A DNA stretch of 32,778 bases. It comes from Spirochaetota bacterium. Its GTDB lineage: Bacteria > Spirochaetota > UBA4802 > UBA5550. A program made the translations under genes and the position numbers. This document shows, piece by piece, positions 26,412-32,778 of this stretch; position 1 is the first letter of the stretch, and each line of letters opens with the position of its first letter. Under the pieces are notes generated by a model. The model worked only from the letters and a program-made list of their open reading frames with translations. It made no database searches and was not told where the DNA came from. The DNA is taken from NCBI GenBank assembly GCA_016929135.1, contig JAFGJK010000005.1, positions 1-32,778 on the forward strand, in the 5' to 3' direction.

Positions 26412-26666
26412 ATGGCCGCTGACAACATACTGCAGAGGGTCGCGGAGATCATTATCGACGAACTCAAGCTCGAGGACCTCACCCCGGTAACTTTTGATCC
26501 GGACATGGACCTGGTGGACGAACTGGGCATCGACAGCATGGATCTGACGACCGTGGTGCTGGTGTTGCAGGACGAATACGGCATCACCATCGACGAGGAC
26601 GATTATCCCCGGCTCTCCACCCTCAGGTTGATCGCCGAATACATCGAGGGGAAGCTGAAGGAATAG
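26412..26666 (+). CDS. Acyl carrier protein 3 of the cluster
   Basis: The 84-residue acidic protein has the attachment motif LGIDSMDLTT with Ser 42. ATG at 26412 is chosen because a strong GAGGAGGAG lies just upstream; the frame runs six codons further up. The recognition helix (DLTTVVLVLQDEYGITI) is unlike that of ACP1 or ACP2. It lies eight bases before the first of the paired radical SAM genes, which makes it the best candidate carrier of their substrate if they act on ACP-bound chains. That link is positional inference. Confidence 0.95.
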   Translation: MAADNILQRVAEIIIDELKLEDLTPVTFDPDMDLVDELGIDSMDLTTVVLVLQDEYGITIDEDDYPRLSTLRLIAEYIEGKLKE

Positions 26667-26674
26667 AGACCGTC

Positions 26675-27772
26675 ATGAATCCGAGCCGCACAGCAGGTAC
26701 GAACGCTGCCACCGGAAGGGGGCAGAAACAGTACAGGTTTTCCGAGCTCATCGCCGAGCACGGCGTGAGGGACCGGTGGGAGAAGGTTCGGAAATACTTT
26801 TTCCTCCGTGAATCAACCTACGACATGACAAACCGCTGCAACATACGCTGCGACGGCTGCTACTACTATGAGGGGGACAAGCAGCACGCGGTGGAGAACC
26901 AGAGCGTCGACGACTGGCGCCGGCTCATGGAGATGGAGAAGGAGCGCGGCATCACCTTCGTGGTCCTGGCGGGGGCCGAACCCTCTCTGGTGCCGGAGCG
27001 CTGCAGGGCCTGCTTCCAGGTAATGCCCCTGGGCTGCATCGCCTCCAACGGCTTCAAGGCGATTCCCGAGGACATCGGCTACAAGATCCACATCTCGGTA
27101 TGGGGGAACGATGACACAAGCCTCCGCATCCGCAACGCAAAGAACCTCCTGAGGAGGCAGATCGAGAATTACCGCGGAGATCCCAGGGCCGTATTCGTCT
27201 ACACCTTCACCAGGAACAACATCGATGAGGTCTACGGGGTGACCGAGACGCTGGCGGAAAACGGATGCAGGATCACCTTCAACATGTTCTCGTCCCCCGT
27301 GGGATACTCAGGGGAGCTCAGGCATACAGAGGAGACCCTCATGAAATCCCGGGAAACGATGATGGACCTCCTGGGAAAATTTCCGGAAAGCGTCCTGTTC
27401 TCCCCCTACAACGTGGTGGCCCACACGCACCGCCTGGCGCTGCACGACCTGTTCTCCTGCTCCTACCCGAGGATGAATCACTCCACTGACATCGGGCTCG
27501 GCCGCTCCTTCAAGCAGTACAGGACCGATCTCACGTGGGACAGGGACGCGGCCTGCTGTGTTCCGGACACCGACTGCGCCGACTGCCGCCACTACGCCGC
27601 CGGAAGCGCCGTGGTGACCGCAAGGCTCTACCGCCACACGGGGGATCCGGACCGGTTCAAATCGTGGCTCGATTACGTCGACACCTACCTCGCGGTATGG
27701 GTCATGGGATACGAGAAGGGCACGAACCTCTGCGACCGCATGATCCCCCCGCCCGGCCACGAGATATTCTAG
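26675..27772 (+). CDS. Radical SAM protein A of a paralogous pair, with C-terminal cysteine motif
   Basis: The 365-residue protein has the radical SAM cluster motif CNIRCDGC (C55, C59, C62) after YDMTNR, then a GGEP-like LAGAEPSL (98-105) that contacts SAM, and ISVWGNDD. Near the C-terminus are C262 and then CC-x5-C-x2-C (C294, C295, C301, C304), which could bind an auxiliary Fe-S cluster as in SPASM/twitch-type enzymes, though the spacing differs from SPASM. It is clearly related to the next gene throughout. The reaction is unknown; candidates are dehydrogenation, C-C bond formation or insertion of a heteroatom on an acyl chain. It lies 8 bases after ACP3. There are about 40 extra N-terminal residues relative to its paralogue, Ser/Thr/Gly-rich at the start. 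Confidence 0.9.
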   Translation: MNPSRTAGTNAATGRGQKQYRFSELIAEHGVRDRWEKVRKYFFLRESTYDMTNRCNIRCDGCYYYEGDKQHAVENQSVDDWRRLMEMEKERGITFVVLAGAEPSLVPERCRACFQVMPLGCIASNGFKAIPEDIGYKIHISVWGNDDTSLRIRNAKNLLRRQIENYRGDPRAVFVYTFTRNNIDEVYGVTETLAENGCRITFNMFSSPVGYSGELRHTEETLMKSRETMMDLLGKFPESVLFSPYNVVAHTHRLALHDLFSCSYPRMNHSTDIGLGRSFKQYRTDLTWDRDAACCVPDTDCADCRHYAAGSAVVTARLYRHTGDPDRFKSWLDYVDTYLAVWVMGYEKGTNLCDRMIPPPGHEIF

Positions 27773-27811
27773 GCGATTAATGATAACCATGGAAGACAAG
27801 GAAGCGGCGAC

Positions 27812-28807
27812 ATGAAGACCGTAAGCTCATTACTCGACAGTGAATGGTACGATCGGTACAAGAAGATATCGAAGCTCAACATACGCAGCTCCATATACGA
27901 CGTGACCAACAAGTGCAATCTTCGCTGCAAGGGATGCTTCTTCTTCTCCTCGGACGAGCACAAGGTTGCCGAAGAGGAGATGGACATACAAAAATGGGAG
28001 GCCTTCATCGACCGTGAGAAGGAGCGGGGAGTCAACCTGGCGATACTGATCGGCGGCGAGCCCACCCTCTACCTCGACAGGGTCGAGGCCTTCTACCGGC
28101 GCATCCCCACCTACTGCGCCACCAACGGCATCATCAAGCTGCCCCGCGACCGATTCCCGGATCTGATGGTGGGCATCTCTCTCTGGGGCGACGAGGAGGA
28201 CGAGAAGCTCCTCCGGGGGAAGGATACCTTCGCCATCTCCAGCAAGAACTACCAGGGTGACAAGTACACCTACTACCTCTATACCATCACCCCGAAGCAG
28301 GTGGGGAAGACCGAGCGCATCATACAGCGGATCAGGAACGCGGGCCTCAAGGTGCACATGCAGCTCCTCTCGAACGACGAATCCGTGGAGGGGTTCAACT
28401 GGGACGACGCCAACCTGCAGGCAATCCGCGATGAAATGGACGAGATGCTTGACCGCTATCCCGACACGGTGATCTCCTCGAAGTACTACCACAGGATCAT
28501 CACCACCGGCGAGATGTTGGGAAGGAGATTCGGCTGGCAGGAATGCCCGTCCATCACCGAGAGCTTCGACAACCGGAAGAACCCGAAGCGGCTGATACAC
28601 TTCATACGCTGGGCCTCGGACCTCAAGACCATGCACCGCTGCTGCACCTCCGAGACCAGGGACTGCGGCATCTGCAAGGACGGCGCGGCCCACATGAGCT
28701 GGGTCATGGTGAACAAGAAGGCGCACATGCAAACCGCGGAGGACCTGCAGAACTGGATCGAGGTCTACGAGATGTTCGCCAAGCTCTATAAATTTATCCC
28801 CTGGTGA
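27812..28807 (+). CDS. Radical SAM protein B of a paralogous pair, with C-terminal cysteine motif
   Basis: The 331-residue protein carries CNLRCKGC (C35, C39, C42) after YDVTNK, GGEPTL (81-86) and ISLWGDEED. The C-terminal half has C245 and CC-x6-C-x2-C (C277, C278, C285, C288). C245 lies 32 residues before the CC pair, exactly as C262 does in protein A, so the five cysteines are probably a conserved functional site. It shares EKERGxxxxxLxGxEP with protein A but differs in much of its length, so the two are old duplicates that may form a heterodimer or act in sequence. ATG is 39 bases after protein A; its stop overlaps the next start (GTGA). Function unknown beyond radical chemistry. Confidence 0.9.
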   Translation: MKTVSSLLDSEWYDRYKKISKLNIRSSIYDVTNKCNLRCKGCFFFSSDEHKVAEEEMDIQKWEAFIDREKERGVNLAILIGGEPTLYLDRVEAFYRRIPTYCATNGIIKLPRDRFPDLMVGISLWGDEEDEKLLRGKDTFAISSKNYQGDKYTYYLYTITPKQVGKTERIIQRIRNAGLKVHMQLLSNDESVEGFNWDDANLQAIRDEMDEMLDRYPDTVISSKYYHRIITTGEMLGRRFGWQECPSITESFDNRKNPKRLIHFIRWASDLKTMHRCCTSETRDCGICKDGAAHMSWVMVNKKAHMQTAEDLQNWIEVYEMFAKLYKFIPW

Positions 28808-30060
28808 ATCCCCCCGTGAACGGCCGCGACGCAGTCATACTGGGATACGACATGGTTTCTCCCCTGGGAACTGAGATGGGGATCCAGTGGGACCGCGCCT
28901 CGCGCGGCCGGTGCGGCATCGGGGAGCTCACCAGGTTCCCCCTGGACGATGATTTCCCGGTGCGCGTGGCGGGGCAGGTTGAGGATATCGACGTGGAGCC
29001 CTACCCCTTCCTGAAGCCGCGGGAGATGGCCCACTGGACCTCACCCATATTCAAGTACTCGATGCTGGTGGTGCACCGGGCCCTCGCCGTCAGCGGCATA
29101 GAAATGACACCGGAGATCGCGCCGCGCACGGCGGTCACCTTCAGTTCGGCCGTGGGGGGGCTCGACGCCGTGCTTAAGGCGGACCGGCTCATGGTGTCCC
29201 AGAACCGGCTCCCCCACCCCTTTACCAACCCGAACTCATGCATCAACATGGTGGGGGGAAAGGTGTCGATCCTCACCGGTGCCACCGGTCCCATCTCCGC
29301 CACCATCACCGCCTGCGCCACCGGATGCACCTCCATGATAATCGGCGCCATGCTGATCCGTCAGGGACTGGCGGACGTGGCGATATGCGGCGCAGCCGAT
29401 TTCTGCCTGGTGGAGCCCATCGTGGCCGGCTTCGCCACCATGAACGGCGCGGTGAAGCAGAAGAGGGGGGAGACCCTGGATCCGAAGAATTCCAGCAGGC
29501 CCTTCTCGCTGGATAGGAAGGGCTTCGTGGTGTCCGAGGGGGCCGGCGCGGTGATCATCGCGGCGAGGGAATTCGCGCTGGCCCACGGAATCGAGGCCCC
29601 CATCGAGATCGCCGGCTTCGCCATGACCTCGGACGCCAGCCACTTCGTGGCCCCGAACCACGACACGGTGAAGCGGTGCATCATCCAGGCCATCGAAAAC
29701 GCCGGGATTGCGCCGTCGCTCATAGGCGCGGTGAACGCCCACGCCACCTCCACAAAGGTGGGGGACAAGATCGAATCGGACGTCCTGAAGGAGGTCTTCG
29801 GCGGCGCCGTTCCGCCGGTAACGGCGAACAAGTCCCTCATCGGCCACGCCATGGGGGCCTCCAGCGCCATAGAATCGATCATCGCCATGGAGGGAATGCG
29901 GCGCGGCGCCCTTCCCCCCACGATCAATCTGGTGCCGGACCCGGAGATCGACATCCCGGTGGCCACCTCTCTCCACCACCTGGAACAGGAGTACACGCTG
30001 AAGAACTCCTTCGGCTTCGGGGGATGCAACTCCTGCATCGTATTCAAAAGGATTTCTTGA
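28804..30060 (+). CDS. Second, stand-alone ketosynthase (FabF-type) of the cluster
   Basis: The 418-residue protein is a full beta-ketoacyl-ACP synthase with Cys 171 (ITACATGC), His 313 (NAHATST), Lys 343 and His 348 (NKSLIGHAMGASSAIE), and NSFGFGGCNS near the end, so it should be active in decarboxylative condensation. It has no fused partner. The start is GTG 28804, overlapping the stop of radical SAM B by four bases (GTGA), so the two are translationally coupled; GTG 28816 is an alternative. It ends block B, and the next gene is convergent. Having an independent KS besides the KS-CLF fusion suggests a second condensation step, such as priming or a late extension; this is inference. Confidence 0.95.
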   Translation: MNPPVNGRDAVILGYDMVSPLGTEMGIQWDRASRGRCGIGELTRFPLDDDFPVRVAGQVEDIDVEPYPFLKPREMAHWTSPIFKYSMLVVHRALAVSGIEMTPEIAPRTAVTFSSAVGGLDAVLKADRLMVSQNRLPHPFTNPNSCINMVGGKVSILTGATGPISATITACATGCTSMIIGAMLIRQGLADVAICGAADFCLVEPIVAGFATMNGAVKQKRGETLDPKNSSRPFSLDRKGFVVSEGAGAVIIAAREFALAHGIEAPIEIAGFAMTSDASHFVAPNHDTVKRCIIQAIENAGIAPSLIGAVNAHATSTKVGDKIESDVLKEVFGGAVPPVTANKSLIGHAMGASSAIESIIAMEGMRRGALPPTINLVPDPEIDIPVATSLHHLEQEYTLKNSFGFGGCNSCIVFKRIS

Positions 30061-30143
30061 AGCGGATACGCGGAGGCGCTCACGCAGGGATGAACCCTCG
30101 CCGGAGAATATCGAAAGGGCCGTTGCGCCACCCTCTCAGGCCG

Positions 30144-30764
30144 CTACATCGGCGAGAAGAGCCGACGCTCCTCTTCCTCTCCGGCGATTCCCTGCAGGGA
30201 CGCATCACAGAGAGTCTTCGTGATCCTGGACACATATACGACACCGGTATGGGAATACAGGTAGAGGACCATGCCCTCGATGCCGCCGATGCTCTTGCTG
30301 TGCACGGACAGGTTGTACCGTCTCAGCATGTCGAAGGCGGCATCGGTGTTCTTCACCCCGACCGTTTTTTCCGGCGTTGTGTAATTAATGACGTTCGCCC
30401 CGCCGAAGACCTTCACGCTGATGCGGTGCATCGGGACTGACCAGCGACTCGCCATATCCAGCATGTATCTGACGCAGCAGGTGACGAATTTGAAGTCGCA
30501 TGAGTCATCGACACCGCGGAGGCAACGAACGGGGCAGTCCTCGAAGCACTGCTTCCCCCCGTCGCCCCTATCCGGCATCTGGGCGTGGCATATGGAGCTG
30601 AAGAGGGGACTGCGGGAATGAAAGACGACGGACACGCAGGATCCAAGGACGGTATGGACAATGGCAGGCCTGTCGGTAACGTGGATCTCGCCGGGATTCA
30701 GGAAAACCGTCTCGATGGACCTTGCATCAAGCAGTATCTCTTTCCGTGTTTTGTTGCGGTTCAT
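30144..30764 (-). CDS. cheD: CheD-like chemoreceptor glutamine deamidase with a Cys-rich insertion
   Basis: CheD deamidates glutamines in chemoreceptors and binds CheC in species that have it. The 206-residue product has the core LGSCVSV with nucleophile Cys 43 and His 60 seventeen residues later (ICHAQMP), the spacing of the known Cys-His pair, then VKVFGGANVINY and VGVKNTDAAFDML. Between them (about 65-98) is an insertion holding seven cysteines (CFEDCPVRCLRG, DSCDF, TCCVRY) not expected in ordinary CheD. ATG at 30764 is chosen; ATG at 30782 is also possible, and neither has a strong Shine-Dalgarno. No other chemotaxis gene lies in the window, so the receptor partner is elsewhere. It converges on the ketosynthase gene. 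Confidence 0.85.
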   Translation of the reverse strand: MNRNKTRKEILLDARSIETVFLNPGEIHVTDRPAIVHTVLGSCVSVVFHSRSPLFSSICHAQMPDRGDGGKQCFEDCPVRCLRGVDDSCDFKFVTCCVRYMLDMASRWSVPMHRISVKVFGGANVINYTTPEKTVGVKNTDAAFDMLRRYNLSVHSKSIGGIEGMVLYLYSHTGVVYVSRITKTLCDASLQGIAGEEEERRLFSPM

Positions 30765-30931
30765 CCCTGCGTCCAGGCTCATGTCGCCGTGATCGACGAC
30801 GGCTACACTCAAGATACCGCAAACCGCGCGCACAATCAAGGAAGACGCCGGCCGAGCGGCGGCGAACAAACTGTAGTCCCGGCCGGGGGAGTCTTCATTC
30901 TGTACTTTCGCTCCGGGGTGACAATCCGGAA

Positions 30932-31396
30932 TCAGTCGCCGGCGGTGCCGTAATCGTACCGCCGCTTGATGTACTGCATGATCAGGGATGTCTCGATGCG
31001 GATCACCCCCTCGATCTTGCTGATCCGGTTGTACACCAGGTCGTTGAGATCCTCACGGCTCTTCACGACGAACTCTGCGTTGATGTTGGCCTCGCCGGTC
31101 ATCATGATGATGTACCAGAGCTCCCTCATCTTTTTCAACTCGGCAATCACCGAGTCGAGCTTCTTCATCTCCGCATATATGTAGAGGTCTCCGGTCATCT
31201 CGAAGCCCAGCATAAAGGGATTGCTGACGGCGACGATCTGTATGTACCCCCCGCCGATCAGCCGCTTGACTCGCATGCGCACGGTGGCCTCGGAGATTTT
31301 CAGCTTCTTCGCAATCTCGATATTGGAGAGCCTCCCGTTTTTCTGCAACAGCCCTATGATCCGCGAGTCAATCCCGTCGATAATCCTGTTTTTCAT
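30932..31396 (-). CDS. Lrp/AsnC-family transcriptional regulator
   Basis: The 154-residue protein has an N-terminal AsnC-type helix-turn-helix (about 5-55, IDSRIIGLLQKNGRLSNIEI, then LKISEATVRMRVKRLI). An Lrp ligand-binding RAM domain follows (about 65-145), with MTGEANINAEFVV and LVYNRISKIEGVIRIETSLI. Such proteins form octamers or dimers that bind amino acids or related metabolites and control nearby and distant genes. It is divergent from panB across an AT-rich 184-base gap, so panB and itself are the natural candidate targets. ATG at 31396 has a GGGG just upstream. The ligand cannot be read from the sequence. Confidence 0.92.
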   Translation of the reverse strand: MKNRIIDGIDSRIIGLLQKNGRLSNIEIAKKLKISEATVRMRVKRLIGGGYIQIVAVSNPFMLGFEMTGDLYIYAEMKKLDSVIAELKKMRELWYIIMMTGEANINAEFVVKSREDLNDLVYNRISKIEGVIRIETSLIMQYIKRRYDYGTAGD

Positions 31397-31424
31397 ATCC
31401 CCACCGCTCCTGTCCGGCGACAGA

Positions 31425-31520
31425 TTGCATAAAAAATACGATTTACGTATATTTAACCATTATTTATCATATATTTCGTTATATTCAATAATAAAATTAT
31501 TTTTTTTCGAATATTCTATT
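31425..31520. promoter_or_regulatory. AT-rich divergent regulatory region between the Lrp-type gene and panB
   Basis: Nearly a hundred bases of A/T-dominated sequence (ATAAAAAATACG, ATTTATCATATATTTCG, AATAATAAAATTATTTTTTTT) stand out in a GC-rich window. They lie in the divergent gap of an Lrp-family gene, where such regulators usually bind bent AT-rich DNA. UP-element activity is also possible. Confidence 0.5.
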
Positions 31521-31547
31521 GACTTCTGCCCGCGGGATTCCTACCTT
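31519..31547 (+). promoter_or_regulatory. Candidate panB promoter
   Basis: TTGACT (31519-31524) and TACCTT (31542-31547) are separated by 17 bases, directly downstream of the AT-rich patch and 34 bases before the panB ATG. The -10 is poor, which would suit activator-dependent control. Confidence 0.4.
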
Positions 31548-31580
31548 TGTGCCACAGCACCAGCGAGGGAGGTACCACCG

Positions 31581-32408
31581 ATGAGCAGCACCGCAGACAC
31601 CATCGGCTCCAGGGGATTCTCCATCAAGGATTTCAGGAAGTACAAACAGGAGTTCACCCCCATCTCGATGATCACCTGCTATGATTACTCCTTCGCGAGG
31701 ATCCTACAGATGACGGACATCGACACGGTCCTCGTGGGGGACTCGTTGGGCAACGTGATCGCCGGCTATTCCAGCACCCTCCCGGTCACACTGGACCAGA
31801 TGATCTACCACACCGAGATCGTGCGCCGCGGCGCCCCCTCGAAGTTCCTCATCGCGGACATGCCCTTCATGAGCTACCATGTATCGATCGAGGACACGCT
31901 GCGGAACGCCGGGCGGATCATGAAGGAGACCGGGGCGAACGCGGTCAAGCTGGAGGGGGGGAGGGACTTCCGCGATACCGTCGGGGCACTGGTCAGGGCG
32001 TCGATCCCGGTGATGGGGCACCTGGGCCTCACACCGCAGTCGGTGCAAAAATTCGGCGGATACTCGGTGCAGGGGCGGGACGCCGATTCCCACCGAAGGA
32101 TCCTTGAGGACGCGACAATTCTCGAGGAGGCCGGGGTTTGCGCCATGGTCCTCGAGAAGATTCCCGAATCCCTTGCGCGGGAGATATCGGAATCCATATC
32201 CGTCCCCACCATCGGGATCGGCGCAGGCAGGGGCTGTGACGGCCAGGTCCTGGTGCTGAACGACCTGCTGGGCATGGATGAATCCTTCAACCCGAAATTC
32301 GTGAAGAGGTACGCCAATCTCTCCGAGTTATGCCAGCGGGCACTGCAGGGATTCCACAGAGAGGTACGCGAAAGGGCCTTCCCCGAAGAGAGGCATGCGT
32401 ACAGCTGA
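31581..32408 (+). CDS. panB: 3-methyl-2-oxobutanoate hydroxymethyltransferase (ketopantoate synthase)
   Basis: PanB transfers a hydroxymethyl group from 5,10-methylene-tetrahydrofolate to 2-oxoisovalerate, the first committed step to pantothenate and hence to CoA and the ACP prosthetic group. The 275-residue product has the family signature blocks: ISMITCYDYSFARILQ, VLVGDSLGNVIAGY with the metal-binding Asp, ADMPFMSYHVS, VKLEGGRDF, VMGHLGLTPQSVQKFGGYSVQGR, the LEKIPESLA segment, and TIGIGAGRGCDGQVLVLNDLLGM. The length is normal. ATG at 31581 is chosen because GGAGG lies eight bases upstream; the open frame reaching 31221 overlaps the divergent Lrp gene and is rejected. panC and panD are not in the window. 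Confidence 0.98.
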   Translation: MSSTADTIGSRGFSIKDFRKYKQEFTPISMITCYDYSFARILQMTDIDTVLVGDSLGNVIAGYSSTLPVTLDQMIYHTEIVRRGAPSKFLIADMPFMSYHVSIEDTLRNAGRIMKETGANAVKLEGGRDFRDTVGALVRASIPVMGHLGLTPQSVQKFGGYSVQGRDADSHRRILEDATILEEAGVCAMVLEKIPESLAREISESISVPTIGIGAGRGCDGQVLVLNDLLGMDESFNPKFVKRYANLSELCQRALQGFHREVRERAFPEERHAYS

Positions 32409-32484
32409 TCCGTGCATGTATCGCAGTAGGCACATACGCGCAAGCCCATCCCGGAATTCAAGTGACACATTTTCCCCAGACGGC

Positions 32485-32513
32485 GTGACGGTCTGGTATT
32501 GATTCATTATACT
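32485..32513 (+). promoter_or_regulatory. Candidate promoter of the DUF362 gene
   Basis: GTGACG (32485-32490) and TATACT (32508-32513) with a 17-base spacer, ending about 20 bases before the ATG at 32535. Confidence 0.35.
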
Positions 32514-32534
32514 TAACACAAGCGGGTTTTCAAC

Positions 32535-32778
32535 ATGTCAAAGGTGATGATACATCCTGCCGGTTATGATTCCGTCCGCGATGCGGTGGACCTCGCCTTC
32601 GAGCTCTTTCCCCTGTCGACACGGGGGAAGCGGATCCTGATCAAGCCCAACGTACTGCGCGCATCGGACCCCGCCGAGGGGATAACCACGCATCCTGCGG
32701 TGCTACGCGCCGTGGTGGAAAAGGTGGCGTCGACGGGTCCGGCATCGATCGTCGTGGGGGACAATCCCGGGCTGGTCA
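32535..32778 (+). CDS. DUF362-family protein, N-terminal part, cut by window edge
   Basis: The first 81 residues are visible. RILIKPNVLRASDPAEGITTHPAVLRAVVEKV followed by SIVVGDNPG matches the opening of the DUF362 family, whose members often carry ferredoxin-like Fe-S motifs further on, beyond the window. The function of the family is not established. ATG at 32535 starts MSKVMIHPAGYDSVRDAV. It lies 126 bases after panB with its own candidate promoter, so it need not be co-transcribed with panB. Confidence 0.85.
   Translation, partial: MSKVMIHPAGYDSVRDAVDLAFELFPLSTRGKRILIKPNVLRASDPAEGITTHPAVLRAVVEKVASTGPASIVVGDNPGLV

Noticed and set aside
20510..30060. Calling the cluster a canonical aryl-polyene locus
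   Set aside because: KS, CLF-like, ACP and ApeI-like parts fit, but the ketoreductase, aromatic ammonia-lyase, AMP-ligase, acyltransferase and exporter genes are missing, and three radical SAM genes are extra.
20510..30060. Calling the cluster a ladderane locus
   Set aside because: Radical SAM plus KS/ACP/dehydratase genes are suggestive, but no phytoene-desaturase-like genes are seen and nothing else points to an anammox planctomycete.
32479..32500. Hairpin CCAGAC/GTCTGG after panB as a terminator
   Set aside because: Only a 6-bp stem with a large loop and no T-tract.
1..32778. Search by eye for CRISPR arrays, tandem repeats, tRNA genes and insertion sequences
   Set aside because: No regularly spaced repeats, cloverleaf-like segments or transposase ORFs were found; intergenic gaps are short.

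Overview
The window is GC-rich and densely coded. It comes from a bacterium that looks Gram-negative: there are two likely lipoproteins, a periplasmic HtrA protease and a class A penicillin-binding protein. The pairing of a CarD regulator with a membrane PIN/TRAM protein, plus CheD and DUF362 genes, would fit Spirochaetota or a deltaproteobacterium-like lineage. The sequence alone does not settle the taxonomy. I saw no tRNA, rRNA, insertion sequence, phage gene or CRISPR array.

Layout. (1) 1-5089, minus strand: a classic translation/transcription operon read rimP, nusA, infB, rbfA, truB, with truB cut by the window edge. (2) 5164-9546: a REC-GGDEF diguanylate cyclase (minus) ending in a strong intrinsic terminator, and a divergent UvrD/PcrA helicase (plus) translationally coupled to a lipoprotein with a possible Cache-like sensor region. 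(3) 9564-15792, minus strand: a small membrane protein, a bifunctional PBP1A-type enzyme, CarD, a PIN/TRAM membrane protein, a flavodoxin-family protein, and a protein homologous to ACT-domain malic enzymes that has lost their catalytic signatures. (4) 16067-20190: a membrane-anchored purple-acid-phosphatase-like enzyme (plus) converging on a minus-strand operon of lipoprotein, HtrA and an SGNH-like protein.

(5) 20510-30060, plus strand: the most interesting region. It is a coherent biosynthetic cluster in two blocks, each starting with an acyl carrier protein gene and preceded by a TTGACA element in a similar context. Block A is ACP1, a ketosynthase fused to a chain-length-factor-like second half, a B12-binding-type radical SAM protein, and a membrane NodB-type deacetylase with an unusual C-terminal extension. 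Block B is ACP2, an ApeI/FabZ-like hotdog protein, ACP3, two paralogous radical SAM proteins and a second, complete ketosynthase. The parts resemble aryl-polyene and type II polyketide or fatty-acid machinery, but the three radical SAM enzymes and the KS-CLF fusion are not part of the standard aryl-polyene set. No ketoreductase, acyltransferase, thioesterase, phosphopantetheinyl transferase or exporter is encoded here, so those functions must come from elsewhere. The most economical reading is a dedicated acyl-ACP pathway in which a chain is extended, dehydrated and then modified by radical chemistry. The product is unknown.

(6) 30144-32778: a CheD with a cysteine-rich insertion (minus), an Lrp/AsnC-type regulator (minus), a strikingly AT-rich divergent intergenic region, panB (plus) and the start of a DUF362 gene. 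PanB makes a precursor of the pantetheine arm that ACPs carry; any link to the cluster is only inference.
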